Origin: Platerodrilus igneus
Taxonomy: Eukaryota > Arthropoda > Insecta > Coleoptera > Lycidae
DNA: 64,000 nt
Direction of reading: 5' to 3'
Assembly: GCA_036346225.1 (NCBI GenBank)
Contig: JARFIW010000588.1
Span: forward strand, 5,275,501 to 5,339,500
Made by a program: the position numbers and the translations under genes. This document shows positions 45,091 through 57,659 of the stretch, piece after piece. A model generated the notes under the pieces. The model worked only from the letters and a program-made list of their open reading frames with translations, made no database searches and was not told where the DNA came from. How positions within the stretch are numbered: position 1 is the stretch's first letter; each line of letters opens with the position of its first letter.

Positions 45091-47186
45091 CGTGTCCTTG
45101 TTTGGAACTCAGTAGATTCGAAAATTATTAATCTACAAAACAAATCGTAAATTTCACAACAAAAATTCAAAAAAACATATCTTATCCAGATTCTGCTTCC
45201 ATCAACTTAATTCTTCAACCACTTCCCTGGCTAGCTCGGTTGGGCCTCCTCTTGGATACCTAGATTTACTATCATACTCTTTATCGTTCACGCACACTCT
45301 CATTAAATCCACAAAATAATACAACAATCATACAATATTTATTTACCATTATTTACAAATAATAATTTAAGATTAATTACATTTCGGTGCTCAAGTTACA
45401 CCTCAATAAATTCTATCTTTGTAAAGTCCAGGATTTTAAATTGAAATATCAAACATATTGAATGTAATAGGAGTAAATGGGCCCTGAATAATACCTTATT
45501 TTTTTTCTCTAATTTATAATTATTTCTCATTAGTACACTCTGGAGTATGGTGATCTCATGATAACCCAGTTTATTTTATTAATGTATGCTTTTTTTACTT
45601 TGCATACTCTTACTACAAACACAAAAAAACCCATGTGCTCTTAACAATAAAATTTTTAATTCATGAGGAATGTTAATAAGCTTTATATACACCTTTAAAT
45701 TTATATTCAAATACCATAATAAAAGTTAGTTATACGTATTCTTTTCAATACGCAAATTAAAGCAAAATATCATGAAAGTTCACACTCGCACTTCACAATA
45801 ATTTTCATAGTTTATAAAAAAACCCGGCAAATTCTAATGCGTTACCTGGAATTTCTTGAAGATCCCTACTCCGTTGACGATGAAGTCAAGTTCCTGCACT
45901 CTTGTTCTCGTGGTTCTGCTTAGCTTGCCGCCTCCAGCTATTTATAGATGAACACCATCTAAGTTATGCTGTATGCTATTCATTCAAGATCCATCCAAAT
46001 CCAAATATATTACACTTTTCCATTATTGCATAATTTAATTTACGTTACTTTACTTTACTTTACGAGCTTGTTCAAATATCTGTTGCACCTTAATTAAATA
46101 TAAATAAACTCGACACTATCCGCGTTCAAAGTATAAGGCCAACAATCTAACACGGTACTATTTAATTTATAAATTTTAAATACTTACAAGCTCGTTAGTA
46201 GTTATCTGTACGTAGTAAGCGATGCAAATTAACAAAGTCAAAGAGAGCCTTAATAACTATTCTCTCATATTTATACGATTCTACGTGTAACCTCTCCAAA
46301 CTCTCCTAACGCGAACTATATAATTAAACTAACATTTCCGCAAATTTTGGTGTAACCGTTTTCAAAATCTTTGAAATTTAGCTCGTTGATACGATGTTTT
46401 CCGAAAACCCGCATTCAAATTTTCTCGTGTTCGTCTGTTGTACAACTAACTATTTAGACCAATGATATATTTAGTGACGTCTTGAAACCCCGCCTATATT
46501 AACTCTGTTCTTCTCTTATGCATATTATATGTTTCCTTCTAACCTTGTTTGAGTGGTAGAAAATCGATATTACTGTCCGCGTGCTATATAACCCACGTGG
46601 ACTGAATACGTGCGTTTCGAAGTGAATTGCTATTATGCCTGTCTCATTCTGAAGCATATCATTGATTGTCCATCTCTTCTGCGCTTTATGGAAACTTTTG
46701 GTTAGCGTTCATGCGAACCGTCCGTCCGTTTACACAATATACCTCGAATCTTGTGTTTTATCTATACAAATAACGGGAAGTTGACCTTTCAAAACATGCA
46801 CCTCTGCCTAGTTAACGAACGTTTTAAAATAACATTTCTAGGAGTTTGTTTTTCAAGGTATTTCATATATTCGACGTGTTTGTTTGTTAGTAAAGCGTTT
46901 TCGTCTTGCAATTATCGATTTTTCACTCTCTTATGCGTTTCAGACGTTATATTCCTTTGAATTAAACTCAATTAAATTAAATAATAATTTCTATTGGCTT
47001 ATACAATTTATTTTCTTTACGAACCTATTAAATTTTAATCCCTACTTGTAAAATTATGGTATTATTTGTTACTTTAAATTAAATGAATGAAATAAAGTTT
47101 GCACATAAATTATGGTTGTTTCCTCTATACAGGGTGTTTGTAATTGCCTTGTTCATACCTAAATGTAACCCTTTAAAACCACTACA
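45088..47186. mobile_element. 2.1-kb TG...CA segment set between AT microsatellites
   Basis: It starts TGTCGTGTCC directly after an AT run (45051-45087) and ends CCACTACA directly before another (47187-47240). A TATATAA box lies at 46586, at about the same relative position as in the 30350-32419 segment. No ORF of note. I could not align it with that segment by eye. Confidence 0.45.
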
Positions 47187-47201
47187 ATATATATTATATA
47201 T

Positions 47202-47240
<39 letters not shown>

Positions 47241-49651
47241 CATGTAATTTGTAGATGCATTAGGTCATAGGTCAAGCTAGGATGTGTAGTCACTATTTAC
47301 GAGAAAGTTAATTAGGCATTTTAGACAATTAAGATAGCACATATTTAACTTAAGGTAGGAAGTTAGGGTAATTTAATTGTAGTTACAGCTTTGCATTCAT
47401 TTATTTAGTAAGGAATAGCATAATATTTATAGAGTAGGAACTAAGGTTTAAAAGTAACAAGGTGAAAAATACCGCTGTTATTATATTTTAAAACAGTGTA
47501 CAACAATGTAAAAGCGTTGCATATTCGTTAGCGTAGGATAGATATTTTTAAGGACAAACTTGAAACATTTCAACTTAGCATGTTAAACACGAGCTTGTTT
47601 TGGTTGCGGTAAGAAAATCAATAACTTTTAGGAATATAAATGTACGTGACAAGCAGACACGGATTGATATCACAGACGAAGAAGGATTTTAGTAAATAAT
47701 ATGAAAGATAAGGATGCAAAGGTAAATATGAGTAAGACTTCGTAATAAACACGTAAACAAAGGCAGTTCTATAGCCTGTAGATAGAATAAGACAGAAGCT
47801 ATTTGTATCGATTGAATATAGGGAGAGAAATAGTGCGATGTAATTGGACACTTCAAGTATACACGTAACAGTTTTCAAAGTTAGGTAAGGCAGATATTCA
47901 ACTGGCGATTTGTAAGAAGGAAGCATAAGTGAGAAAAGGCAATATATAAGAGAAAGGAAGAAGGAATATGTTTTGTTTAGTTTGGAGGGCGTGAATGAAG
48001 TTAGAATTAAAATCTGTTGAAGCTAGTTTCGCTGAAAAGCTCGGATAGGTTGGCGATTTTCAAAGGTGTTCCAAGTAATTTTAGCTATTTGTACATCGTA
48101 TTTCAAAGAAAGTTGAGAACTGTTAGAGGTTTACGTTGAAATTGGCGACGGTTAGACCGGTAATTTTAGGAAGCGAGTAGACGGTTGGCGAAAATTCCTC
48201 CTAAAAGAAAATTTCTTATTTTTTTGGTCGATTGATGTTGTGGAGAATTGTTAGGAAGCAATGCTTCGTTTAGGAGTTACCCTGCCGTTTACAGAGTGTC
48301 AAGTATTGTAAGGTTGAAGCCCATATTTTGTCGGTAACTAAATTTTTTTTAGTTTATAATTCAACCCTTAGAAAAGTTTTTTTGATAGATGTATGCCAAT
48401 GGTAAGTATTGGCATTAGCAATTTTTTGAAAACATTAAGTAGAGCTTTGTCACAACTTCAAAAAATTTATGTATTTATTGAATTATAACCCCCCTTTGAA
48501 ATTGTAAAGGAAAAAAATTTTTTTGTTCATCCCTATAATCCCGCTCCGCCCCACCCCGGTGTATAATACGAATGTGGACATATCGATTACGACTTCTACT
48601 GATTGTGACTTATACCGATTTTGTCTCTTGTTGGACATGTGGTATGCGAAGTGTGGTTAATCTTTGATACATTATTCGTGTCTACATTTATCCATTTATT
48701 CGTTTGTTAAAGTATTGGTTTATTAAGTGATCCATTTATTAATTTTCATTTGTTGGTTTAATCATTCATTTATTAATATATTAAACCTTTTGGTTCCTTG
48801 GTCCCATAAGAAGGTTAGAAATAATTTTTCACATTTATGATTTTATTCAATAATCATTCTAGTCCCTTGAGTCTTTCAATAGTCCAAATAATTATAATAG
48901 AATGATTTTATATGAATAATTTTCTAATTAAAACTTTCAAAAGTTAGCTGTGATTGCTTTAATAAGTTTTTATTCTGTTTTCTGCCTTTCTTTTTCTGGA
49001 ACACAGAATTAAGCCTTGGTCCCATATGGAAAACAACAGGCTCGTTGATATTTCCTAATTTCATTCAATTACAAGGCTAAGTTCAACATTTCGTACCCAC
49101 CATCTCGCAGAAAAAACTCAGTTGTTATGAACCTGGTTTCTAAAGTCACAAAAAAAAAAACGATTTAATCTTCCAAAACCCTGTGTAAACACATTATTGT
49201 TCAAGAAATACCTCATTGTTCCCAACATTGAAAGTTTTGTTCTGATAAGATTTCTCCTGTTTGAACTGTCCAGGGAAGTAATTTTCTAAATCCGTTCACA
49301 AAATTTTCGAGGCAAGCGGGCTGGAAAATCCTTAATCGGTTTCTATTGCAGTGCAAACCCCCTGTAGCAGCCCCCCCCCATAATGAAAAGCCAGATAACA
49401 AATTAGTAATGTTGAAGAAGATATATTGTGTACCGTATTAGCCTGGGGCCGACGCGTTTTGACCACCCAACCGGGACCTGTGCCAGACCAACCGAAAGAC
49501 CGCCGTCAAGTACTAGTGGTTAAGGGTGAGTAACTTGCTGGGCCTTAAAAGGGGTGTATTTATTGTTTTGGCAACCTCCTTTTCCACTTGGGCTAAGTCG
49601 CGAGCCGCCATGTTTTAGTCCGTAAGACTTGGCACCCCATTGTTAAGCGTC
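47241..49651. other. No gene recognised
   Basis: The region is A- and G-rich on the plus strand up to 48200. A short match to the end of the proline-rich protein (LPNNSPQHQS on the minus strand, 48229-48260) may be a trace of a further copy. The part 49440-49640 is less AT-rich and has no visible motif. Confidence 0.35.
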
Positions 49652-51396
49652 ATAATTTTTGATACTAACAGGTTTAATTTTCTAAGAAAAGGTAAATTAA
49701 AAGTTTTTAAATATTCATTCCCATAAGATTTCTATATCTAACCTAAAAACACCTCTTTGTAACAGTTGCTAGATTCAGTGGCGTCCAACTCCACTTTATT
49801 TAATTTTCCGTATAACAAAGTATATTTCAACCCTACCTTTTCTCATGATCTCCCATTGTGTAATAACTAAGCTAGCAGCTGAAACGGCAAGTTTTTATAG
49901 TTCCAACCCAACGCGCATAAAAAGTTCAAGTCCCTTTAAATCTCTAATCTCTTCCCTAGGGACCCGAGTTGGACATAAAAAATAAAAACTGTTACACTGA
50001 CTCCCAACATTGTTGAGATAAAAATAAATTCGTTACACTATCTATACAAATTAAACAATATGTTGCTTATTTAATTTTAAAACTAAATAATGATGGCATG
50101 ACCAAAATGAATATACAGGAAAGAAAATAAGTACGTCACAAATCTTTAGTAACGCTTGTTTGATAACAACAGTTGTAGTGATCCGTAGGGTTTCTAAGTC
50201 GATTTCTCATTGGTTGATCATTATTACAAATATTATAGTGTACATTTCGATATTCGAAGGTATTTGTTAGAGTAGCTCAGTAACCACTTGCAGGCTTCTG
50301 AACGCATAATGTGACGTCCGAATTAACAGTATCAGGGGGCGCATGTGTAGTGACGATCGATCGAGTCGACAAGATTAAACGACTTTGTTTTTAGCTTTCA
50401 AAATGGCAGGTTGAAAAATATTACTTGGCGGTTTTTAAAGGTAATGTAGTTGCTATTTAAGATAATCTAATTACATCTTGTAATTCCAGCGTTTTTTTTT
50501 AATGTGATGCTGGTACTTATTGTAAAACCGTTAATTATTTAAAAATTGGAGGAAATATTTTTATGATTACCTGTTGCTTTTGTCTCTGAATTTGCCAGTT
50601 GTTTTACTTATCAGGTGTAATATTTAATTTTCAAATGGATTTACAATTTTATTTAACATGTTTATGTATAAACGGGTATTGTTTGGTTTATAGATCAAAA
50701 ACTAATATTTATTTATTTGAAATAATGTTTATTTAGTATTTAATACAGAGTTCGAACATCCATTTCATTGCACTTATAGCAGAATCAATAGCAGAGGTAC
50801 TATTACTGTAATTTTACGACATTTAATAAAAAGTACTGACATAATATTGAATCAAATTATTAGGCAAGTTTGAATATGAACAGTATTATATTTCTATGTT
50901 ATATTTGTTTTGCTTTTAAAATAAAACTTGAATTCACCACAAAGTTGTTGTGTATATTTTTTTGGTTGTAACTTGTAATGCCACGATGTGTTTAATTTTT
51001 AAAAAGTATGTTTTAACTGATACAATCGTACTAGATTTTATATATTTAACTAACATACATTTATATAAACATTTAGCGCCTGAATCTGGGCTTGCATTCA
51101 TGCTATAGAATTTTGGGGTAAGTATTTGCTGTCAACAGGTTTAATAATGTTTGATATTTGTGATTCATTTGAAATTTTTATAATGTGTAATTGTTTTATT
51201 TCAGCATATTAACCACATATTCAACTGCATCGCTCACATCTCGGTTTAAATGTAACTATATATTTTGTTGTGTGTTTATCCTATTATTTAGTCGTTGTTC
51301 CTATATAATTAACTAGTATTTAACGTTTGTAATAATTGTTGTGATGTAATTAAATTAAACCTCGTGTCTTTCGCGTTTGCATTTATGACTATGTGC
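49652..51396. repeat. Segmental duplication, copy 2, first block
   Basis: It aligns with 35238-37003 in the same orientation. Confidence 0.8.
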
Positions 51397-51567
51397 CTTT
51401 TTGACTATGCGCAATCATACCATAAGTTCATTTCAACGATTCATGTCATCTTGTCAAGGTACTTGTAGTGGTACCATTTTGCAAATAATAGAAAGTCGGC
51501 TAGCCTTTGTGAAATATTTTGTAACACGGGCTAGAAACTGTTAATGTATGTATGTGGGCGCGTGTGT

Positions 51568-53337
51568 TCCAGCCTTGATGAATATTACTAACATTTTATG
51601 TCTGTACGGGGAGGAACATTGGTAGTCAAGGTGCAGATCATCTACTTGGTGTGCTCCTCCTCTTTAACTTTAGCTGGGTAGTATTGGCCTAGCCGACCTC
51701 AGTACCTACCAGAAAATATCAGTTGTCATGTGTGTTGTCTGGGTAACTGTTGACATCCCGTTAAATTCAATGTTGGTGATCTGGGTACTTGTACGTTATC
51801 CGTCCTTGTTGAGACAAATGCAGTTGGAAGTGTGAGAGCAGTTTGGGGTTTTCTCTGCGTTCTCTTTCCCTAATCGCCCAGGTTGAGTACGGCACTGTTT
51901 GTTTTGAATGTCATTTTTCTATGCTTTCATGAAAATGACCTATTTATTGGTTATTCTTTTGATTAAAAGTCAAGTTAGGTAAATGCTGTAGTTTTATTTC
52001 AAACCTTCCCGCCTTAACGCCATCTTCCCAGTGTGAATTTGGGTTACATTATAACACAGCGTAGGAGCCGTCGAGCCACTGCCACTAGATGTTAGATCAT
52101 AGTGCCAAGTGTACCGTTTATAGAGGGCGTTTGGGTCAGCCTTCAGGTCCATTACTCTAAACAGTTTCAATTTCTAATATTATTAAAAATCTGAACACTA
52201 CCAGAAATATATAATTTATTATTTAAAAAGTGTTTTGTACGCTACACACAAAGCTTGAAACTTATTTAATACTGAAATACTTCAAATTTTAAATAATTAA
52301 CAACGGTTGAAATACATGTTGCATAAGTATATTTATGTAAATATTTTAAAAACGAAGCGTAGGAAATTGGGGATTCGGCGGTTTATGTTGTGGAAAATCA
52401 TTGGGAAGCGGAGGACGAGATGGTTGGTTATGTAGTGGATGAGGTAATTCATTAATAGGTTTATAAGATGGAAAATAATAACGAGGAAGCTCCTGATGTT
52501 GCAAAGGCGGTAGTGGAAATTGAGGTCGAGGTAGATCGATGTACCTTTGCGGCCACTGCTGTGGAAGAAAACGACGATCAGGTGTAACTTGATATGCTCT
52601 AGGTGTAGGTATAGAGAGCGTAGTGGTTGTCATCATCCAGAATACCAACAGAACAAACTAAATAATACGTAATTATTATACATACAAATTGTAAAAAAAT
52701 ATTTTTATCTTATACTTCTAATGTGGACAAGCAAAGTGGTGATTGGTAATACAAAAAGGCTTTACTGTCGTAAAAAAATATCAGAAATGTAATGTTTTTG
52801 ATTACTATTCTTTTGATATTTTTAAAATTACATTGATTTATATTTGAATTTTGAGTCAAATAATACCCGTTTACGGTGTGTTACAAAATACAGAAACTTA
52901 AAATAAATAAACTACGTAGGTAAAACAGATATCCTTTTTCAAATATTAATAAAATATACAAACAAAAACATAAGGACGAATAGCAGAAAAAATCTTAATT
53001 AAAACATTTAAAATATCATAGACTAAACTAATTTATGGAATCTAATTTTATCGTCGTAAATGAAAATAAACAAATAACAGGTTACCTACTTAGCACTAGC
53101 GAACCTTCTAAGAAAATACCACACTCAATGCTGAATGAAGAAGTTGGTCAACGGAAACTAATACGTTTCCAGCTAAATAGTAATGAATAATTTTGTCTGG
53201 TATTAGGGAAAGTAATTAGAGCATCAGTCATTTCATTTCATTTTCATCTTGTCTCTTGACTAGCTATTAAAATTTTGTCTAGCAATGCCATCTATACTAT
53301 CACGTCAAAGAATTGAAATAGTCACCGATAGTTAGTT
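51568..53337. repeat. Segmental duplication, copy 2, second block
   Basis: It aligns with 40258-42077. At its right end the sequence continues with GTTATTTACATTCGAG, where copy 1 continues with the BEL relic. Confidence 0.8.
52346..52657 (-). CDS. Proline-rich secreted protein, copy 2, main exon
   Basis: The minus-strand exon begins TTT GTT after the acceptor ATTATTTAG. Here the frame is closed by that TAG, so the product needs a spliced first exon, which I could not locate with confidence. It encodes FVLLVFWMMTTTTLSIPT, then YQVTPDRRFLPQQWPQRY and the same C-terminal 60 residues as copy 1. The signal and the first mature residues differ from copy 1 at several positions. It could be a working gene or a copy that has lost its first exon. 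Confidence 0.55.
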   Translation of the reverse strand, partial: FVLLVFWMMTTTTLSIPTPRAYQVTPDRRFLPQQWPQRYIDLPRPQFPLPPLQHQELPRYYFPSYKPINELPHPLHNQPSRPPLPNDFPQHKPPNPQFPTLRF

Positions 53338-54519
53338 ATTTACATTCGAGTATATAGGGCACATGAGAAATCTTTTGCTCTTATAAATACACTTTGATTT
53401 GTGTATAATTCAAGAACTTAGTTGGCTGATTTGTAGAAAGCGATACATCCGTCTGACGAGCTGCAGCAACAGCAAAACCGGCCTCGGACTTTTCTTTTTG
53501 CAAAATAAGCAATACTTTAGATTAATTTTCGTCCACTATCGAATTAATTTCCCCAATGCCAGGCAAAATTATTCGTTACTTTATTGTCGTAGTTGATATT
53601 TTTTTTGTGGCGCTGCTTGGTCTACCTGTGATCAGAATAATTATATTAGAACGTAAACGAGGGATTTGAACACAAAAGATGATTAACAGGTCCTGCGGTG
53701 CGAGATCTCTTGATAAACAAGTGTAAGATTTTGTATTTAAAAATTATAATAGGTAGAGTAAAATTATTATCGGATGCGGCGACGTCATATGCGTAGTAAT
53801 TATAGTTTTAATTCCTTGTCACAAATCCCATTCATATTTAAAAGTTTTCCGTTTACGCTGACAATGTCTAGAAATACATAAGTTCACGAAATAAACTCAG
53901 ATCATCATATAACACAAAGCATTTACTTGTTTTGATTGATAAATAATCGTTGGTTTGCAGCTTTTTGTTCGGTAAAAACTTGCTTTGGCAATAGTGCACA
54001 TACCCAGCTGATCGTAATATTGTATGTAAATGACAGTGTCATTTTTCCATTCGTCTACGTATCATTCAGTTTCCAATTTTTTATTTTAATAGTTTTTGTC
54101 AAGTTTCTACGTACGTAGACGTAGCCGGAAGAAAAGTAAACACCAGGCTTACTACCAATCGCGGAGAATGGGGGATTTGTCTACATACAAAAAAAAACCC
54201 AAAAAAAACACGACAGCCACGACTATCTATTAACAATAAAAATAAATTAAATTCCTTGATTCACGGGTACAAAGAAAAGTATTAAATTTAAGTTATATTG
54301 TAAAGAACAAATTTTATTAAGGATTCACGAAGTGCGCATTTCGTAGCTAACATGTAATAAAACTCATTAAAAAAGTAAAGCTTAGATTTTCTCAATAGCA
54401 AGTGTGTTAAATTAAAGTATTAAACGTAGGTTTTCTCCATAGCAAATGGGTTAAATTAAAGTATTAAATGTAGACGAAGGCGTAGTAAGAATTAAAGAAA
54501 GATAACCCGAAGCACTAGC
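53338..54519. other. No gene recognised; contains a short tandem duplication
   Basis: A unit of about 50 bases (GTTAAATTAAAGTATTAAA) is repeated at 54406-54425 and 54450-54468. The short open frames at 53399-53596 and 53936-54118 have no motifs. Confidence 0.35.
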
Positions 54520-55435
54520 GAAGCTAGCTGCTAAACATGGATGATGAACTGGTTTTATACAACATCAACCGCTGATAAATAAGGATCCTCGATGTACGTA
54601 AAAGAAAACGAGTCACATATCACTATGCGTCGGGATGCGTATTTTTGCAATTCTCCGGGGGTGAGTCAGCACAGCAACGCCATGGTCGTCAAGGTTCATT
54701 CATCCTGCCATCGTAATTACAGCAGCGATCCAAAAACAAAAGGCAGCTGGTCCAGGGCAACGAACAGGTGGGCCTACACAAAGAAAGCACCCATTTGGGC
54801 TCCGGCTAAAAAAACGAAATCACACAAGACACCTCCAAGTTGTCGAACAGAAAAACGTGCATCGCTTTTGAAATACGGTGACGAATAAATGTAGAAATAT
54901 TTCGACATACAAGCTGTAGAATCACGTTCAACAATGGTTCAAACAACACGGAATCGAACTGCAAATCCTAGCTTATCGAAGCGCAGTTAAAACTGGAAAA
55001 CCCGGCTTATATCGGATAGTGCGTGACCTTATTTCAACAAGTCGTTACATTAGAACAATAGAGAAAACCATTATGCGGCGGTCGTAAGGTATACCAAGAT
55101 AACGAGTACCTAAAAACAGGATATAACTATTTAATTTATACAATAAATTTTTGTTTTATTAGCAAAGGGGATTTGAGTTGAGGAATTTATTCGAGAGCGT
55201 GTTTATTATTAATTATGTTGAAAATAAAATGGTTGATTAATTTTGATAATTCTTTAGAGTAATATGAGGCAGGTGATTCATAGTCGAAGACGCATGCCGC
55301 ATTGTTGTTTATTATTATACAAAGTGGTTGCTGAAAAAGTTATTGTCAATTTGGATTGAAACAATCTTCTTTGAATGTAACGATATCAACCCAGCATTAT
55401 ATCCTAAAATTAAGGCGAATAAACACGTTTGCAGG

Positions 55436-55570
55436 TGTTTGTAATTGATCAGCTACTAGCAAAGCGTGGTCATGTAGTATAGCGATTACTTCCCTATCAT
55501 CCAGAACTAAACCCTATCGCGAAGATATGGACGTTACTTAAAATCCAAGTCGCTACATGCAATGTAATTA
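55436..55570 (+). pseudogene. DDE transposase fragment of the long-armed element
   Basis: The plus strand gives VIDQLLAKRGHVV, a stop, then RLLPYHPELNPIAKIWTLLK and VATCNV. This is the last part of an IS630/Tc1-type DDE transposase seen in insects, where P-Y-H-P-x-L-N-P-I-E-x-I-W carries the final Glu. Here the Glu reads Ala, so even the fragment is mutated. The rest of the gene is deleted. Confidence 0.6.
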
Positions 55571-55599
55571 TATAATCTCTAAAATAGATTATGTATGGA

Positions 55600-55715
55600 A
55601 TTTTCTAATCTTCTTTGGGAATTAAACCACTCATACTTGTTAAAATCGTCTTTATTTACGTTTCAATCCATGACCTACGTTCATTGTCAAAATATGAGTG
55701 GTTTAGTTCCCTAGG
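55600..55715. repeat. Small inverted repeat inside the long-armed element
   Basis: GGAATTAAACCACTCATA at 55618 pairs with TATGAGTGGTTTAGTTCC at 55694. It may be a small miniature transposon. Confidence 0.5.
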
Positions 55716-57177
55716 AATATAAGGAAAAATACAAAACAAACCACAACAAACATGCAAGGAGTATTTATGTATGGAAGTTGGCAAAAGAACATATAAAATA
55801 TATTGAATTTAAAGAGTGGAGTAAAGTATGTTTGCATATTAAGAAAACTGAAAAGGAATATGTTAGGAAGAAACTTTTATAGACAAGGTTCAAGATTTAA
55901 TTATACGGGTTCATGACAATAGTGATACTTCAGATGGTTACTTATAATCAGGGGATAAGTTGGATGCTGATGATCAAAGTTTAAGATGTGAACCCATTTA
56001 ATATGTAACACACTCCTATAAAACAGTTTATAATAGTCTTTACTTAGTGCTTGTAAAAATAAGTCCTATAAACGTATTAATTATTTTATTGTATAGATTA
56101 GATGTTTTTTAAAAACTGGAAAGCCTGAGGCAAAGAGAAACGTAATTATTATATATCTTTTTGTGCTTTATCTTATTCTGAGAGGTTCAGGGCGTGTCAG
56201 CTTACTGATGCCAGAATACAGTTAGAATTTTGTTGTTCACTAAAGACAATTCATATTTTAATAGTGAAAAAACGCACACTTGTAGACATATATTTTTTAC
56301 TCGACACAGTATATTACTAAAAGAAAAAACAAAAAATATAAAAACTTTACAATGCAAAGATAAACAAAAACAACATTAAAAATTCACAAACTAAACAGAA
56401 TAATAATATACATATAACACTTTTTTTCAAATTAGTTTGTTGCGTTTACTTTTCTACATAGATTAAATACCTTATATAGTGCATCTGTTCAGTATAAGCC
56501 CGCTTAACTTAATTTTAACTCAAATCCACTTTGTTTTCGAAACGAAAATTTATTCGATAAATTAAATAGTCAATACCTTGTTTTAGGTATCTGTTAATTT
56601 GATAAACATTCCGATAATAATAGATCCTACTATTATTTGATAGCGTGTTTTCCAGTTTGCTAATCGCGCTTCGATAACGCGAAGATTGCAGTTCGAACTC
56701 GTGTTATTTGAACCCATTTTGAATTTGATTCGGCAGCTTATGCGTTGAAACATTATCTACATTACTCGTTCCAATAATTCAAAAGCAATGCACGTTTTTT
56801 GTTCGACTAGTAGGAGGTATCTTGCGTGTATTGCTCTTAGCTGAAGGCCAAACTGGTTCTTTCCTTATGTAGGTCCACTGTTTTTTGCCACAGATCAACT
56901 GTCGTTGCCTGTAGATCGCTAGTGCCGTTATGGTAACAGGATAAATAGATCCCGACGACCGTGGCGATGCGGTGCTGATTCACTCCCGATGGCGTACAAG
57001 TTAAGTATCCCGACACATACAGGTATACAACCTGTTTTCTTTTGTGTATATCAAGGACATTCCGCGCAGTTACGTGATAAAAAACGTGGCACTGTAGGAC
57101 TATTGTTTGTTGCTGCGAATCGATATTATCGCTCTACAGATGTGATGTACCATTGTTAGAAATATTTGACAGATACA

Positions 57178-57657
57178 TGCTTATTCTTTTCTACTGATTG
57201 GTTTATTTTACAAACGGTATTATGTACAATGTAAAAGAATGTTGGACAAAAGCTCTCACACATTAATTCTTTCCTACTAATTAGTTTATTTTACAAAAAG
57301 TGTTAGGTGCAATTTTAAAAATCAAAACGCTTGACAAAGCTCTCACATGTTTATTTACTACTGATTAATTTTATTTTGTGTAAAATATGAGACTCGGTCT
57401 TCGTGTCCAAAGTACTAAATTGTTCATATCACATAATTGTTTGCTTTGAAATAGTAACGCTTGATTTATTGCTTTTGCTTGTTTGTACAGAATCCTTTAT
57501 TTATTTTTATTTCTTAATAGATAATCGTGGGCGACGTGCTTTTTTTGGGGTTTTTTTGGTATGTATGCGAATCCTCCCACTCTCCGCGTTTAATAGTTAG
57601 CATGGGATTTACATTTCTTTCGGCTACGTCTGGATACGTAGTATAAATTCTGACGCA
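57178..57657 (+). repeat. 5' LTR of the gag-only element
   Basis: It shares long runs with 60822-61208, for example AGTACTAAATTGTTC and TTTGCTTTGAAATAGTAACG. It has one extra copy of an internal unit of about 80 bases that starts TTCTTTCCTACT and ends AAAGCTCTCACA. A TGGCGTGGGG that follows at 57659 may be the primer site. Confidence 0.6.
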
Positions 57658-57659
57658 CT

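Larger units (their letters stand above)
54520..57125. mobile_element. DNA transposon with inverted arms of about 600 bp
   Basis: The left arm (about 54520-55195) pairs with the right arm (about 56510-57125). Examples are GGTTCAAACAACACG near 54936 with CGTGTTATTTGAACC near 56700, TCGAAGCGC near 54977 with GCGCTTCGA near 56667, and GTCGGGATGCG near 54629 with CGCATCGCC-type text near 56965. The arms have diverged moderately. The centre holds a transposase relic. The open frame at 54592-54888 lies inside the arm and has no counterpart frame that I trust. Confidence 0.65.

Noticed and set aside
47618..47926. Minus-strand ORF of 102 residues, hydrophobic
   Set aside because: It has biased composition from A/G-rich DNA and no recognisable domain or partner copy.
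53334..53400. Minus-strand ATG followed by a GT in the right phase, as first exon of the copy 2 proline-rich gene
   Set aside because: The donor is weak (GTAAAT), and the TATA-like sequence lies too close to the ATG to place the start site before it.
54592..54888. Basic ORF of 98 residues
   Set aside because: It lies entirely inside the arm of the long-armed transposon and has no recognisable motif, so I do not call it a gene.
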